NCBI GenBank assembly: GCA_019308985.1
Contig: JAFDHB010000162.1
Location: forward strand, 1 to 17,950
Origin: Deltaproteobacteria bacterium
GTDB taxonomy: Bacteria > Desulfobacterota > DSM-4660 > Desulfatiglandales > HGW-15
Direction: 5' to 3'
Length of the DNA: 17,950 nucleotides
Part shown: piece after piece, positions 7,224 through 14,581 of the stretch
Numbering within the stretch: position 1 is the first letter of the stretch
Layout of the letters: every line of letters begins with the position of its first letter
Notes under the pieces: generated by a model
What the model was told of the DNA's origin: nothing
Databases searched by the model: none
Seen by the model: only the letters and a program-made list of their open reading frames with translations
Position numbers and translations under genes: made by a program

Positions 7224-7808
7224 CGCTTCTACCGGGACTACTTTTACTATGCCATCCGCCACAAAAACGAACGATCCTTCCTTGACGTGAATAGGGAAAG
7301 CCATATCAGGCAGACCCGTCCACCATTTTTCGATGAGTTCCCAGGGCTTATCCCCTCTCTCCTTGGCCTTCATGGCGTGAGCCAAAATGAATTTTCCAAA
7401 AGTCGAAACGGGAGTTAGGGTGACGCTAAGTACCTTTGCATTGGTCTTTCCCGGTGGTATCCATTGGGGATTATTATCATTAACCACACGTAGCTCATAG
7501 TCTTCAAAGTACAAGAAGAATTTTGCAGAGTCCAACATAATTGGGTAGCGGTTGGGATTGGTTATTTCAAATACAAAATCAAGCGATACCGGGGAAGAGC
7601 CTCCACCTTTTGGGGCCTTGCCCATTGCAACCTTGGCCTTTCCATAAGTCCAAAAGCCTTCGTAATAGCTTATCTGCACCGAGTCCAGCTTCACTTCGGG
7701 ATTCTTGAAGTTTGATTCTGTGGGCCCCCATAGTGTGGCACAGGAGGCGAAGACCACCGTTAGGCCGAAAAGAAGCAACATAATCAATGCCAGTCGTTTG
7801 TTCATCAT
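7176..7808 (-). CDS. Lipoprotein with a LEA14/WHy-type domain
   Basis: This is a 210-residue predicted lipoprotein. An N-terminal hydrophobic signal (residues 2-22) ends in the lipobox FASC with the lipidated cysteine at 23, so the mature protein should be membrane-anchored at the cell envelope. The central part matches the water-stress/hypersensitive-response (LEA_2) fold pattern: a beta-rich domain with FEITNPNRYPIMLDSAKF followed by YFEDYEL, and a later strand containing SVTLTPVSTFGKF. Its role in bacteria is poorly known. A GGAGG site precedes two adjacent ATGs, and the second (7805) is better spaced. The C-terminus from about ATRISQ to the stop is encoded by the 185-bp inverted-repeat element, so it is probably a replaced tail. 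Confidence 0.82.
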   Translation of the reverse strand: MMNKRLALIMLLLFGLTVVFASCATLWGPTESNFKNPEVKLDSVQISYYEGFWTYGKAKVAMGKAPKGGGSSPVSLDFVFEITNPNRYPIMLDSAKFFLYFEDYELRVVNDNNPQWIPPGKTNAKVLSVTLTPVSTFGKFILAHAMKAKERGDKPWELIEKWWTGLPDMAFPIHVKEGSFVFVADGIVKVVPVEATRISQGSWVGDRLRS

Positions 7809-7863
7809 GAAACCTCCCTTTCATGAGTGTGAATTATGTAAGCAAGTGAATAGCTCCCGCCTT

Positions 7864-7996
7864 CTAAGTCCTTCGATTCATAAATACCCTAACGTATTTA
7901 TTTACTCAGGACTTAGTGCTGAGTGAGCATTAATCATTAATAAGGATTCTCATCCGAAAGATACGCCACCGTAATTGCGAATCGAAGCACTAAGTC
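7864..7996. repeat. Structured inverted-repeat element between livF and the lipoprotein gene
   Basis: Left arm 7864-7879 (CTAAGTCCTTCGATTC) and right arm 7979-7994 (GAATCGAAGCACTAAG) are inverted repeats matching at 14 of 16 positions. A third copy of the motif in inverted sense, AGGACTTAGTGC, lies at 7908-7919. It pairs with both the left arm (9 bp) and the right arm (10 bp), so alternative folds are possible. A perfect 8-bp AT hairpin, ATAAATAC/GTATTTAT (7880-7887 and 7894-7901), sits inside. The livF TAG stop (7990-7992) is within the right arm. It may terminate livF transcription, or be another miniature element. Confidence 0.65.
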
Positions 7997-8799
7997 AGCC
8001 ACCTCTTGCGGCGTTTGTAATGCTTGACATCCCTGAAGCTTTTCCTTCCGCCCTTGTCGGTCAGGCCCAGGTAGAAATCCTTGATATCCTCATTCTGGCT
8101 CAATTTCTCGGATGTATCGTCCATGACGACCCGCCCCGTTTCCATGACGTAGGCATAGGGGGCGACACTCAGTGCAAGCTTGACATTCTGCTCCACGAGG
8201 AGGATGGAGATACCCTGTTCCCTGTTGAGCTGCATGATGATATTGAAGATTTCGTGGATCAACCTGGGTGCAAGGCCCATGGATGGTTCGTCCAGCAAAA
8301 CCAGTTTAGGCTTGGTCATAAGTGCCCTTCCAACCACGGTCATCTGCTGCTCCCCCCCGCTTACAAGGCCTGCGATCTCGTTTCTCTTTTCCCTGAGCCT
8401 GGGAAAATAGTGATAGACGAGTTCAAGGCCTTCCTTGACGGATCCGGTCTTCCTCAGGTGGGCTCCGACCTTGAGGTTCTCCTCGACCGTCAGGTGTTCA
8501 AAGACCCTACGTCCCTCTATGACCTGAACGATACCCATTTTGGCGATGTTCGCGGCCATTTCATGGTGGATGTGACGCCCATCAAACTCTATGGCACCGT
8601 CAGTGACCTCACCGTCTTCGGTCTTGAGAAGTCCGGATACCGCCTTCAGGGTAGTGCTCTTCCCTGCACCATTGGCGCCCAGGAGCGCGACTATTCCCTT
8701 CCGAGGGACCTCGATGGATACCCCCTTGAGCACAAGGATGACCTCGTGGTACTTGACCTCGATATTGTTTATCTTGAGAATGGCCTCAGACTGTTCCAA
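7990..8799 (-). CDS. livF: LivF-type ABC transporter ATPase
   Basis: This is one of the two ATP-binding subunits of a branched-chain amino acid-type (HAAT family) importer. Walker A is GANGAGKST at residues 41-49, the signature is VSGGEQQM, Walker B is KLVLLDEP followed by SMGLAP, and the switch histidine position is filled by the glutamine-containing LLVEQN loop typical of LivF. I place the start at a TTG (8797-8799) because GGAGG lies exactly seven bases upstream (8807-8811), giving 269 residues. An in-frame TTG ten codons earlier (8829) lacks such a site, and no ATG precedes Walker A. The protein ends in a basic tail (SFRDVKHYKRRKRWLT) that plain LivF proteins lack. It is the last gene of the operon, and its stop lies in an inverted-repeat arm. 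Confidence 0.93.
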   Translation of the reverse strand: MEQSEAILKINNIEVKYHEVILVLKGVSIEVPRKGIVALLGANGAGKSTTLKAVSGLLKTEDGEVTDGAIEFDGRHIHHEMAANIAKMGIVQVIEGRRVFEHLTVEENLKVGAHLRKTGSVKEGLELVYHYFPRLREKRNEIAGLVSGGEQQMTVVGRALMTKPKLVLLDEPSMGLAPRLIHEIFNIIMQLNREQGISILLVEQNVKLALSVAPYAYVMETGRVVMDDTSEKLSQNEDIKDFYLGLTDKGGRKSFRDVKHYKRRKRWLT

Positions 8800-8862
8800 G
8801 ATATTTCCTCCAAGGGCGAACCAAGGCAAATACCCCTAAATGGGGCAACGCCTCTCCAAACC

Positions 8863-10128
8863 CTAGTAACCAAAGAATCCCCCTTCCTCTTTGGTCTTGT
8901 TCCATTTGTCAGCGAAGCGGGGGTCCTTTGAGAAGTCAACGCGTTTCACTTCCTGGAACTTCCCGTTCCTCCACTCCTGTACCAGGCAGCCGGTGGTGGG
9001 CCTGTGATCTTTGTTCGTGAAGGTGATGGGAGATGCACCCAGGCCGATATCAAAGTTCCGCATGGTTTCGAACCCCTTGACCATAATACCGGGCCCTGAC
9101 AAATCGCCGGCCTTGTCGGCTCGTTTCAGGGCCTCCCAGGTGATGAGGGCGTCACCCCAGGCTTGGACGGTCCTGATAAGTCTCTTTTCCAGGGGGATTC
9201 CAGGGTTGTATTTTTTGGCCGCTGCCACCACGATGTCCATGTTCTTGTAATCCTGGCCGAAAAACGCACAGGGCGTGGCTCCCATGACCCCCTCGGCAGC
9301 AGGCCCGGCAAGGCGCGGCAGGTTTTCGTCGAAACCCCAGTTATTGACGATGTGGTCGGCACCAAGCCCTAGGGCATAGGCATCCCTGATTGTCGCCGAA
9401 ACGGACATGGTGGTATTGCCGTGCCATACTACATCGGGCTTGAACTTTTTCAGGGCCATGATCTGGCTCTTGGTATCCAGGGCTACAAGAGAGACATTTA
9501 CATCCGGGCCTATTTCGAACCCCAGCAGCCTTGCATGGTCCTTGATGGCTTCAATAGGAGCGCTGCAATAGGGGTGGGCGAAATGGTAACTTGCAGCAAA
9601 CCTGGGCTTCCTTTTTCCATAGTCAGGGTGTTTAGGCCATTTCTTGTCGAACCAAGCCGTGAGGCAGGCCCTTGCATTCGTGGAATAGTCGGAGGAAAAG
9701 AACAGGTTGTACCGGGTCTTTTTGGGGTTCGTCAGATGGGCAGAGTAGGACGCTGAAACATAGGGGATTTTGTCCTTGTTGATGGTGGGAGAAAGTGCTT
9801 CGGTATCTCCGGTTCCCCATCCCATGATAACGATGGACCCCAGTCTTTTCAAGAGTTTGTACTTGGTGATGGCCTCTGGAATCCTGTAGCCATAATCAAA
9901 CCAGGTATATCTTACCTTCTTGCCGTTGATGCCGCCCTGCTCGTTGATATACTTCCATGCCTCTTCCATCCCCAGGGCGTAGTCCTTCCCAACGTCAGAA
10001 GTGGCCCCCGTGGTATCCATGATGCCGCCAATCTTGACCGTCTTGGCAATGGTAGGGTGAGCGAAGGTCAATAGCAAGGCCAAAGAAAAAAGCAAGACCA
10101 GAAACTTGGAATAGATACTATCTTTCAT
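8863..10128 (-). CDS. Periplasmic substrate-binding protein of a liv-type ABC transporter
   Basis: This is the substrate-binding protein of the HAAT (LivK-like) family. It captures the substrate in the periplasm and delivers it to LivH/LivM. Starting at the ATG at 10128 it has 421 residues, with a signal peptide (basic start MKDSIYSK, hydrophobic core VLLFSLALLL, likely cleavage after TIA near residue 28). The mature domain opens with VKIGGIMDTTGATSDVG, characteristic of type I periplasmic-binding folds. AAGGGGG precedes the ATG by a normal spacer. The frame stays open another 48 codons upstream to 10272, but those residues are translated repeat (copy C) and are not part of the gene. The ligand is unknown, and the linked acyl-CoA synthetase points to an organic acid. 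Confidence 0.93.
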   Translation of the reverse strand: MKDSIYSKFLVLLFSLALLLTFAHPTIAKTVKIGGIMDTTGATSDVGKDYALGMEEAWKYINEQGGINGKKVRYTWFDYGYRIPEAITKYKLLKRLGSIVIMGWGTGDTEALSPTINKDKIPYVSASYSAHLTNPKKTRYNLFFSSDYSTNARACLTAWFDKKWPKHPDYGKRKPRFAASYHFAHPYCSAPIEAIKDHARLLGFEIGPDVNVSLVALDTKSQIMALKKFKPDVVWHGNTTMSVSATIRDAYALGLGADHIVNNWGFDENLPRLAGPAAEGVMGATPCAFFGQDYKNMDIVVAAAKKYNPGIPLEKRLIRTVQAWGDALITWEALKRADKAGDLSGPGIMVKGFETMRNFDIGLGASPITFTNKDHRPTTGCLVQEWRNGKFQEVKRVDFSKDPRFADKWNKTKEEGGFFGY

Positions 10129-10159
10129 GAGCTTCCCCCTTCGAGGTTTTGAACAAGCT

Positions 10160-10169
10160 GTTAATCTTG
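10160..10169 (+). repeat. Left direct repeat (putative target-site duplication) of repeat copy C
   Basis: GTTAATCTTG immediately precedes the left terminus of copy C and recurs exactly at 10470-10479 immediately after its right terminus. This is the arrangement left by a transposition event with a 9-10 bp staggered cut. Confidence 0.75.
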
Positions 10170-10469
10170 ATGGCTTCGTAAAAAGTCCAATTTCTGCGTT
10201 GCGATTCATCCCTGCCCCGTTTAATGGGTAGTGGTGGCGCTGAATCAGAGGTCTAGGAGCACCTAAGAACATCGTTGGGGCAACGGCCTCTGAATCTGGA
10301 GTTATTTAACGGGGTAAATATTTAACGGGGTAAATGATTGCGGCGTACCTTACGTACGCCTCATCGCACGAGATTCGCGCGCTCCCGACAGCGGGATTTC
10401 GCAAGCTCAACTTGAAGCTTACTTGAAGCTTTTTACTTTGCCATTCCAATTTCGCCTTTTTACGAGTTC
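10170..10469 (+). repeat. MITE-like repeat, copy C, between livM and livK, with flanking direct repeats
   Basis: This is the third and longest copy of the family, 300 bp. The left terminus ATGGCTTCGTAAAAAG and the inverted right terminus CGAACTCGTAAAAAG form imperfect terminal inverted repeats sharing TCGTAAAAAG. It contains the conserved hairpin GGCGTAC (10342-10348), loop CTTAC, GTACGCC (10354-10360). A 16-bp unit, ATTTAACGGGGTAAAT, is tandemly duplicated at 10304-10319 and 10320-10335. Near 10380-10405 it has an insertion absent from copies A and B. The central part is nearly identical to copy A. There is no coding capacity. With its flanking direct repeats it occupies nearly the whole gap between livM and the binding-protein gene. 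Confidence 0.85.
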
Positions 10470-10479
10470 GTTAATCTTG
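10470..10479 (+). repeat. Right direct repeat (putative target-site duplication) of repeat copy C
   Basis: This is an exact second copy of GTTAATCTTG, in direct orientation, at the right edge of copy C. Confidence 0.75.
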
Positions 10480-10515
10480 GACATCCAAACGCAGGCCCTT
10501 CAAAACAAGGATTGC

Positions 10516-10526
10516 ATCACCTCCTT
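10516..10526 (-). promoter_or_regulatory. Orphan near-perfect Shine-Dalgarno sequence just after livM
   Basis: On the minus strand AAGGAGGTGAT follows the livM stop within a few bases. It is an 11-base match to the full anti-Shine-Dalgarno complement. The only nearby reading frame is MQSLF followed by a stop, which overlaps the site itself. The next gene starts almost 390 bases further on, beyond repeat copy C. Confidence 0.55.
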
Positions 10527-10527
10527 T

Positions 10528-11628
10528 CTAATAGGAAAAGGGCCAGAGGTTAAAATAGTTCTTAATTTGCCACCAACGATAGGCAAGGCCGTTGGGCTCA
10601 TATATGAGAAACGCGCATATGGCAAGGCCAAAGGCCATGTCCTTTATGTAAGCAAAATCCATGAGAAGTTTCGGATAGTACTCAGAAAGGGGAATCACAG
10701 CCCACTGGAGCAATTCCATAATCACGACCATAAATAGGGAGCCGAAGATGGCGCCGTGTATAGATCCGACACCTCCTATGAGAATGACTCCGACCAGCCA
10801 CAGGGCCAGGAACCAGGGGAAGTGCTCCGGGCTGATGGCCGCGGTGTTGCTGACCCAGAAGGCCCCTGCCACGCCACCAAAAAAGCCTGCCACGAAAAAG
10901 GCGAGGAGTTTGTACCATATAATATTGATGCCCATTGTCTCGGCCGCGATGTCATTGTCTCTGATGGCCACCCAGGCTCGTCCTACCCTTGATCGAAGCA
11001 GGTTTGCCAGGGCCATGACCATGAGGGTGATCAGCACGGCCATCAGATAATAGACTTCCCTCTCAGAGTCAATAGCCCAGGGCCCTATCTTTATGGTCCC
11101 AGGGGGGAGGCTGAAGGCCTGCCCCCTTCCGCCTATCTTGCTGACATACTGGGTGATGACGAAATCGACCGTAATGAACTGGGCGGCCATTGTGGTAAGG
11201 ATGAGGTAAAACCCCTTTACCTTGGCAGAGGGAAGACCGAAGAGCACGCTCCATATGCCGGCCACTATGGCCCCGACAATGATACTGATGGGATAGGCAA
11301 GACCCCAATGCACGATAGGTCCAGGCCAGGGGAACTGGAGGACGAGCAGTGTGCTGGTGTAGGCCCCTACGGCAATGAAGGCCGAATGTCCAAGAGTAAT
11401 GAGACCTGTGTATCCTATGAGCAACTGGACACCTAAAGCTCCCATGGCCGTGTAACCTACCATGGTAGCTACACTCACCCAATATTCAGGGAGGAAGAGG
11501 GGGATGCCGATAAAAACAATGCCCAGGAGAAGAATCATCTTCCCCCTTATGAAAGTGGTCTGCCACCAACCCTGATCCTCTTGATAATCCTGGTGATAGA
11601 CGCCACAGGGTAGCCAGACGTTGGACAT
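10528..11628 (-). CDS. livM: LivM-type ABC transporter permease
   Basis: This is the second membrane subunit of the HAAT-family importer, 366 residues. After a polar N-terminal stretch of about 30 residues the protein is a series of hydrophobic helices. They include the family-typical GYTGLITLGHSAFIAVGAYTSTLL (about 72-95, read across its parts) and the cytoplasmic coupling region SRVGRAWVAIRDNDIAAETMGI, which contacts the ATPases. It ends in a short aromatic tail (NLWPFSY). The ATG follows GAGGGGG with a short spacer. It lies 93 bases downstream of livH. It pairs with LivH to form the channel in the inner membrane. Confidence 0.95.
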   Translation of the reverse strand: MSNVWLPCGVYHQDYQEDQGWWQTTFIRGKMILLLGIVFIGIPLFLPEYWVSVATMVGYTAMGALGVQLLIGYTGLITLGHSAFIAVGAYTSTLLVLQFPWPGPIVHWGLAYPISIIVGAIVAGIWSVLFGLPSAKVKGFYLILTTMAAQFITVDFVITQYVSKIGGRGQAFSLPPGTIKIGPWAIDSEREVYYLMAVLITLMVMALANLLRSRVGRAWVAIRDNDIAAETMGINIIWYKLLAFFVAGFFGGVAGAFWVSNTAAISPEHFPWFLALWLVGVILIGGVGSIHGAIFGSLFMVVIMELLQWAVIPLSEYYPKLLMDFAYIKDMAFGLAICAFLIYEPNGLAYRWWQIKNYFNLWPFSY

Positions 11629-11721
11629 GATACCCCCTCAAATCACTAACGAGATATAACCCGCGCTACAAGAAAGACCCTGGACTCGGCTCGGACCATC
11701 TGCCGTCTTCCCCTTTTTCAT

Positions 11722-12606
11722 TCATACTCTTTCTATCCTTTCCCATCCCCACAGGCCATAAGGTCTAAACAGGAGAAAAACAGCCATGAATACGAAAGGT
11801 ACGATCTCCTTGACACCGCCGGGGAAATACTGATCCAGATAAGTCCCTGACAGGTTCTGGAGGAGACCGATCATGATACCGCCTACTATGGCCCCCGGCA
11901 CCGAATTCAATCCCCCCAGGACCACGGCAGGCAAGACAAGGAGCCCCAGGTATCCTATGGAGATATTGATCCCGTTGATGTTGCCCAGGAGGGCTCCCCC
12001 CACACCGGCACTCATAAAGGCGATGGCCCAGGCAGCGGAATAGACAAAGCGGGCGCTGACGCCCAGGGAAAGGGCCGCTGTTTCATCATCCGCCGTTGCC
12101 TGCATGGAGAGGCCCCACCTGGTAAACTTGAAAAAGCACACGAACACGATCAACAGGGCTATGGCAAGAATGAAGGACCAGAGGTAGACCGGTGATATCT
12201 TTACAAAGCCTATGGAGATAGGTTCAATGGAAAAAATAGGGGGATCGAATACCTGGGTATCCGTCCCCCATATGAATTCAACCAGGCCCTTAAGGAAAAA
12301 GGACAGCCCCACGGTCACCATGATTACCGAGAGGATGGGTTCACCGATGAGTCTGTCCAAAAAGATTCTCTCAGTGAGAAAGCCCAGCACAATCCCAACC
12401 ACGAGGGTGAGAATAACGGACAGAAAGAAGGGAATCCCCATTTGGTAGAAGGTCAGGGCCACGTAAGCGCCTATGAGGGTCAGTTCTCCCATTGCAAGAT
12501 TCAATACCCCCGAGCATTTATAGATCAAGACCCAGCCAAGGGCGACCAAGGCATATATACCCCCAACGAGAATTCCTGTTATGATGGTCATCAAGAAAAG
12601 CTCCAT
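11722..12606 (-). CDS. livH: LivH-type ABC transporter permease
   Basis: This is the first membrane subunit of the importer, 294 residues from the ATG at 12606. That start has GGGAGGG seven bases upstream, and the frame open to 12639 only adds polar residues overlapping the previous gene. Family features are ALGWVLIYKCSGVLNLAMGELTLIGAYV near the N-terminus, the coupling stretch TRWGLSMQATADDETAALSLGV, and the C-terminal LPAVVLGGLNSVPGAIVGGI followed by a last helix ending FLLFRPYGLWG. Most of the protein is hydrophobic helix. It starts 22 bases after the acyl-CoA synthetase stop, consistent with one transcript. Confidence 0.95.
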   Translation of the reverse strand: MELFLMTIITGILVGGIYALVALGWVLIYKCSGVLNLAMGELTLIGAYVALTFYQMGIPFFLSVILTLVVGIVLGFLTERIFLDRLIGEPILSVIMVTVGLSFFLKGLVEFIWGTDTQVFDPPIFSIEPISIGFVKISPVYLWSFILAIALLIVFVCFFKFTRWGLSMQATADDETAALSLGVSARFVYSAAWAIAFMSAGVGGALLGNINGINISIGYLGLLVLPAVVLGGLNSVPGAIVGGIMIGLLQNLSGTYLDQYFPGGVKEIVPFVFMAVFLLFRPYGLWGWERIERV

Positions 12607-12628
12607 AGGGTTTCCCTCCCTGGTCCGA

Positions 12629-14581
12629 TCAAGCAACATCCACTTTTTGGATGTGAAGGTCTGTCTTTATCCTCTGCTCTCTGCCGTCTTCATAGGTGAT
12701 AGTTGTGTCCATGTGGACGGTTTCAGCCTCGGAGTAAAGTGCTTCCACGATATCCTTGTACCTTTTTTCAACAAAAGAGCGTCTCAACTTGGAGGTCCTG
12801 GTCAATTCCTCGTCATCAGCGTCAAATACCTTGTAAAGGTTCACGAACTTGTGGATCTTTGCAGGGGCAGGGAGGTCCCTGTTGGCCTCTTCAATCTGTT
12901 TCTGAACCAACTCATAGACCTGAGGTTTCTGGGACAATTCCGGGTAGCTCGTATAGTTGATCTTCCTGTCGTCCGCCCATTTCCCTACAACGGAATAGTC
13001 AATACACACGACGGCAGTGACATATGGCTTCTTATCTCCAATGACCCAGGCCTCCTGGATGAACGGACTGAACTTCAGCCTGGTCTCCAGGTATTGTGGT
13101 GAAAAAGGTCTCCCGTCGTTCAGGGTCATAACATCCTTCGACCTATCAAAGACCACCAGGTGGCCGTCTTCGTCTATGAAGCCCCTGTCCCCGGAATAGA
13201 GCCAGCCATCGACAAGGGTGGTACGGGTAGCCTCCTCGTTCTTATAATATCCTTGAAAGACGGAAGGGCTTCTAGAGATGATTTCCCCGTCTTCTTTTAT
13301 CCTTACCTCTGTCTCAGGGATGGGGGTTCCGACCGTGTCGAACTTCACATCTCCATCCCTGTGGACTATCGAAATACCAGCTATCTCGGTCTGGCCGTAT
13401 ATCTGTTTGAGGTTTACACCCAGGGCATGGAAAAACCTGAAGTGGTCAGGGCCCATCGCCGCACCGCCCGTATAAGCATGCCGGAGTCTTGACATCCCAA
13501 GGTGATCTTTCAGCTTTTTCTGGAGGGCTATCCACGCGATCCAGTTCAAGACTTTCCAGTACCAGGGTATTGGGTGCTTGGCGAATTTCATGTCAGCTAC
13601 CTTGTACCCGACCTTGGTGCCGAATTCGTAGGCCTTCCTCTTGATCCAGGAAGAATCAATGTATTTCACCTGCACGCGCCTCGTCATACCTTCGTACAGC
13701 CTCGGCGGCGCGAACATGACATGGGGTCCGATTTCTCGGAGGTTCTCCAAGGCAGTCTCCGGTTCTTCAGGGAAATTTATAGTGTACCCGATCTGGAGAC
13801 CGCAGGAAATGGACATCATCTGCTCGCCTATCCAGGCAAAGGGGAGATAGGATACGAAGTCATCCGTTTCGTAACATGGATCGACCTTCATGAGGTTCCG
13901 GCCCATGGTAAGCATATTCCAGTGACTCAGAAGGGCCCCTTTGGGTTGGGCGGTCGTCCCGGAAGTATAAAACAGGAGGCAGATATCATCTCCATGTCCC
14001 TCGCTTACCATTCTTTCAAACAGCCCTGGGTCCTGGCTGTCCAATTCCCTGCCGAGCTTCTGGACGTCTTTGATACTTATGAGGAAATCCTGGTTGTAGT
14101 TTCTCATACCCTTGGGATCATCCCATATGATCCACTGTAGCTTCGGGCACTCTTCCTTGATGGAAAGGGCCTTGTCCACCTCCTCCTGGGTCTCTCCCAC
14201 AAAAAATTTCGTGTCGGAATGGTCGATTATGTACTTTACTTCATCTATCATCGAATCCTGGAACAGCCACACGCCGATAGCACCCGCACACAGGGCCGCC
14301 ATCTCGGCCCAGAGACCTTCAGGTCGATTATCACCGATCATGGCAACCTTGTCACCCTTCTTCAATCCGAGACGAACCATCCCCAGACACAGGTGCTTCA
14401 CGTTTTCATAATAGTCCTGCCAGGTGAAGGGAATCCATATGCCGTAATTCTTTTCCCTCATTGCGACCTTATCGGCCCCGAAATTTTTGCATTGCCGCAG
14501 GAACAGCTTGGGTATAGTGAGATCCTTTGTAATATCTATCTGGGGCACGGAGCCTTTTGAACCCTTATCTCCTGGTGGCAT
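12629..14581 (-). CDS. Long-chain acyl-CoA synthetase-type AMP ligase in the liv operon
   Basis: This is an ANL-family ligase of the long-chain (FadD15/FAA-like) branch, 650 residues from the ATG at 14581. It should activate a carboxylic acid to its CoA thioester in the cytoplasm. The phosphate loop is canonical (FYTSGTTAQPKG, core at about residues 205-215), followed by YGQTE (395-399), SGDRG (463-467) and the hinge VFDRSKDVMTLNDG. The C-terminal LTRTSKLRRSFVEKRY supplies the usual lysine region. The start at 14581 has GAGGAGG correctly placed, and a start at 14596 does not. It overlaps the livG end by 17 bases, implying translational coupling. Unlike the ligase at 5407-6933 its catalytic motifs are intact. 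Its place among transporter genes suggests it traps the imported substrate as a CoA ester. Confidence 0.93.
   Translation of the reverse strand: MPPGDKGSKGSVPQIDITKDLTIPKLFLRQCKNFGADKVAMREKNYGIWIPFTWQDYYENVKHLCLGMVRLGLKKGDKVAMIGDNRPEGLWAEMAALCAGAIGVWLFQDSMIDEVKYIIDHSDTKFFVGETQEEVDKALSIKEECPKLQWIIWDDPKGMRNYNQDFLISIKDVQKLGRELDSQDPGLFERMVSEGHGDDICLLFYTSGTTAQPKGALLSHWNMLTMGRNLMKVDPCYETDDFVSYLPFAWIGEQMMSISCGLQIGYTINFPEEPETALENLREIGPHVMFAPPRLYEGMTRRVQVKYIDSSWIKRKAYEFGTKVGYKVADMKFAKHPIPWYWKVLNWIAWIALQKKLKDHLGMSRLRHAYTGGAAMGPDHFRFFHALGVNLKQIYGQTEIAGISIVHRDGDVKFDTVGTPIPETEVRIKEDGEIISRSPSVFQGYYKNEEATRTTLVDGWLYSGDRGFIDEDGHLVVFDRSKDVMTLNDGRPFSPQYLETRLKFSPFIQEAWVIGDKKPYVTAVVCIDYSVVGKWADDRKINYTSYPELSQKPQVYELVQKQIEEANRDLPAPAKIHKFVNLYKVFDADDEELTRTSKLRRSFVEKRYKDIVEALYSEAETVHMDTTITYEDGREQRIKTDLHIQKVDVA

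Noticed and set aside
7975..8931. A 318-codon + strand frame
   Set aside because: It is antisense to livF, whose Walker and signature motifs are unambiguous. Long antisense frames are expected from the codon bias.
10129..10272. A 48-codon N-terminal extension of the binding-protein gene
   Set aside because: The residues are a translation of repeat copy C, and near-identical residues arise from copy A. The true start at 10128 has a ribosome binding site and a signal peptide.
361..10469. The dispersed repeats as a CRISPR array
   Set aside because: The copies are about 250-300 bp, scattered and in both orientations, with no short regular spacers and no cas genes.
13502..14140. A 212-codon + strand frame
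   Set aside because: It is antisense to the acyl-CoA synthetase gene, with no ribosome binding site or recognisable protein.
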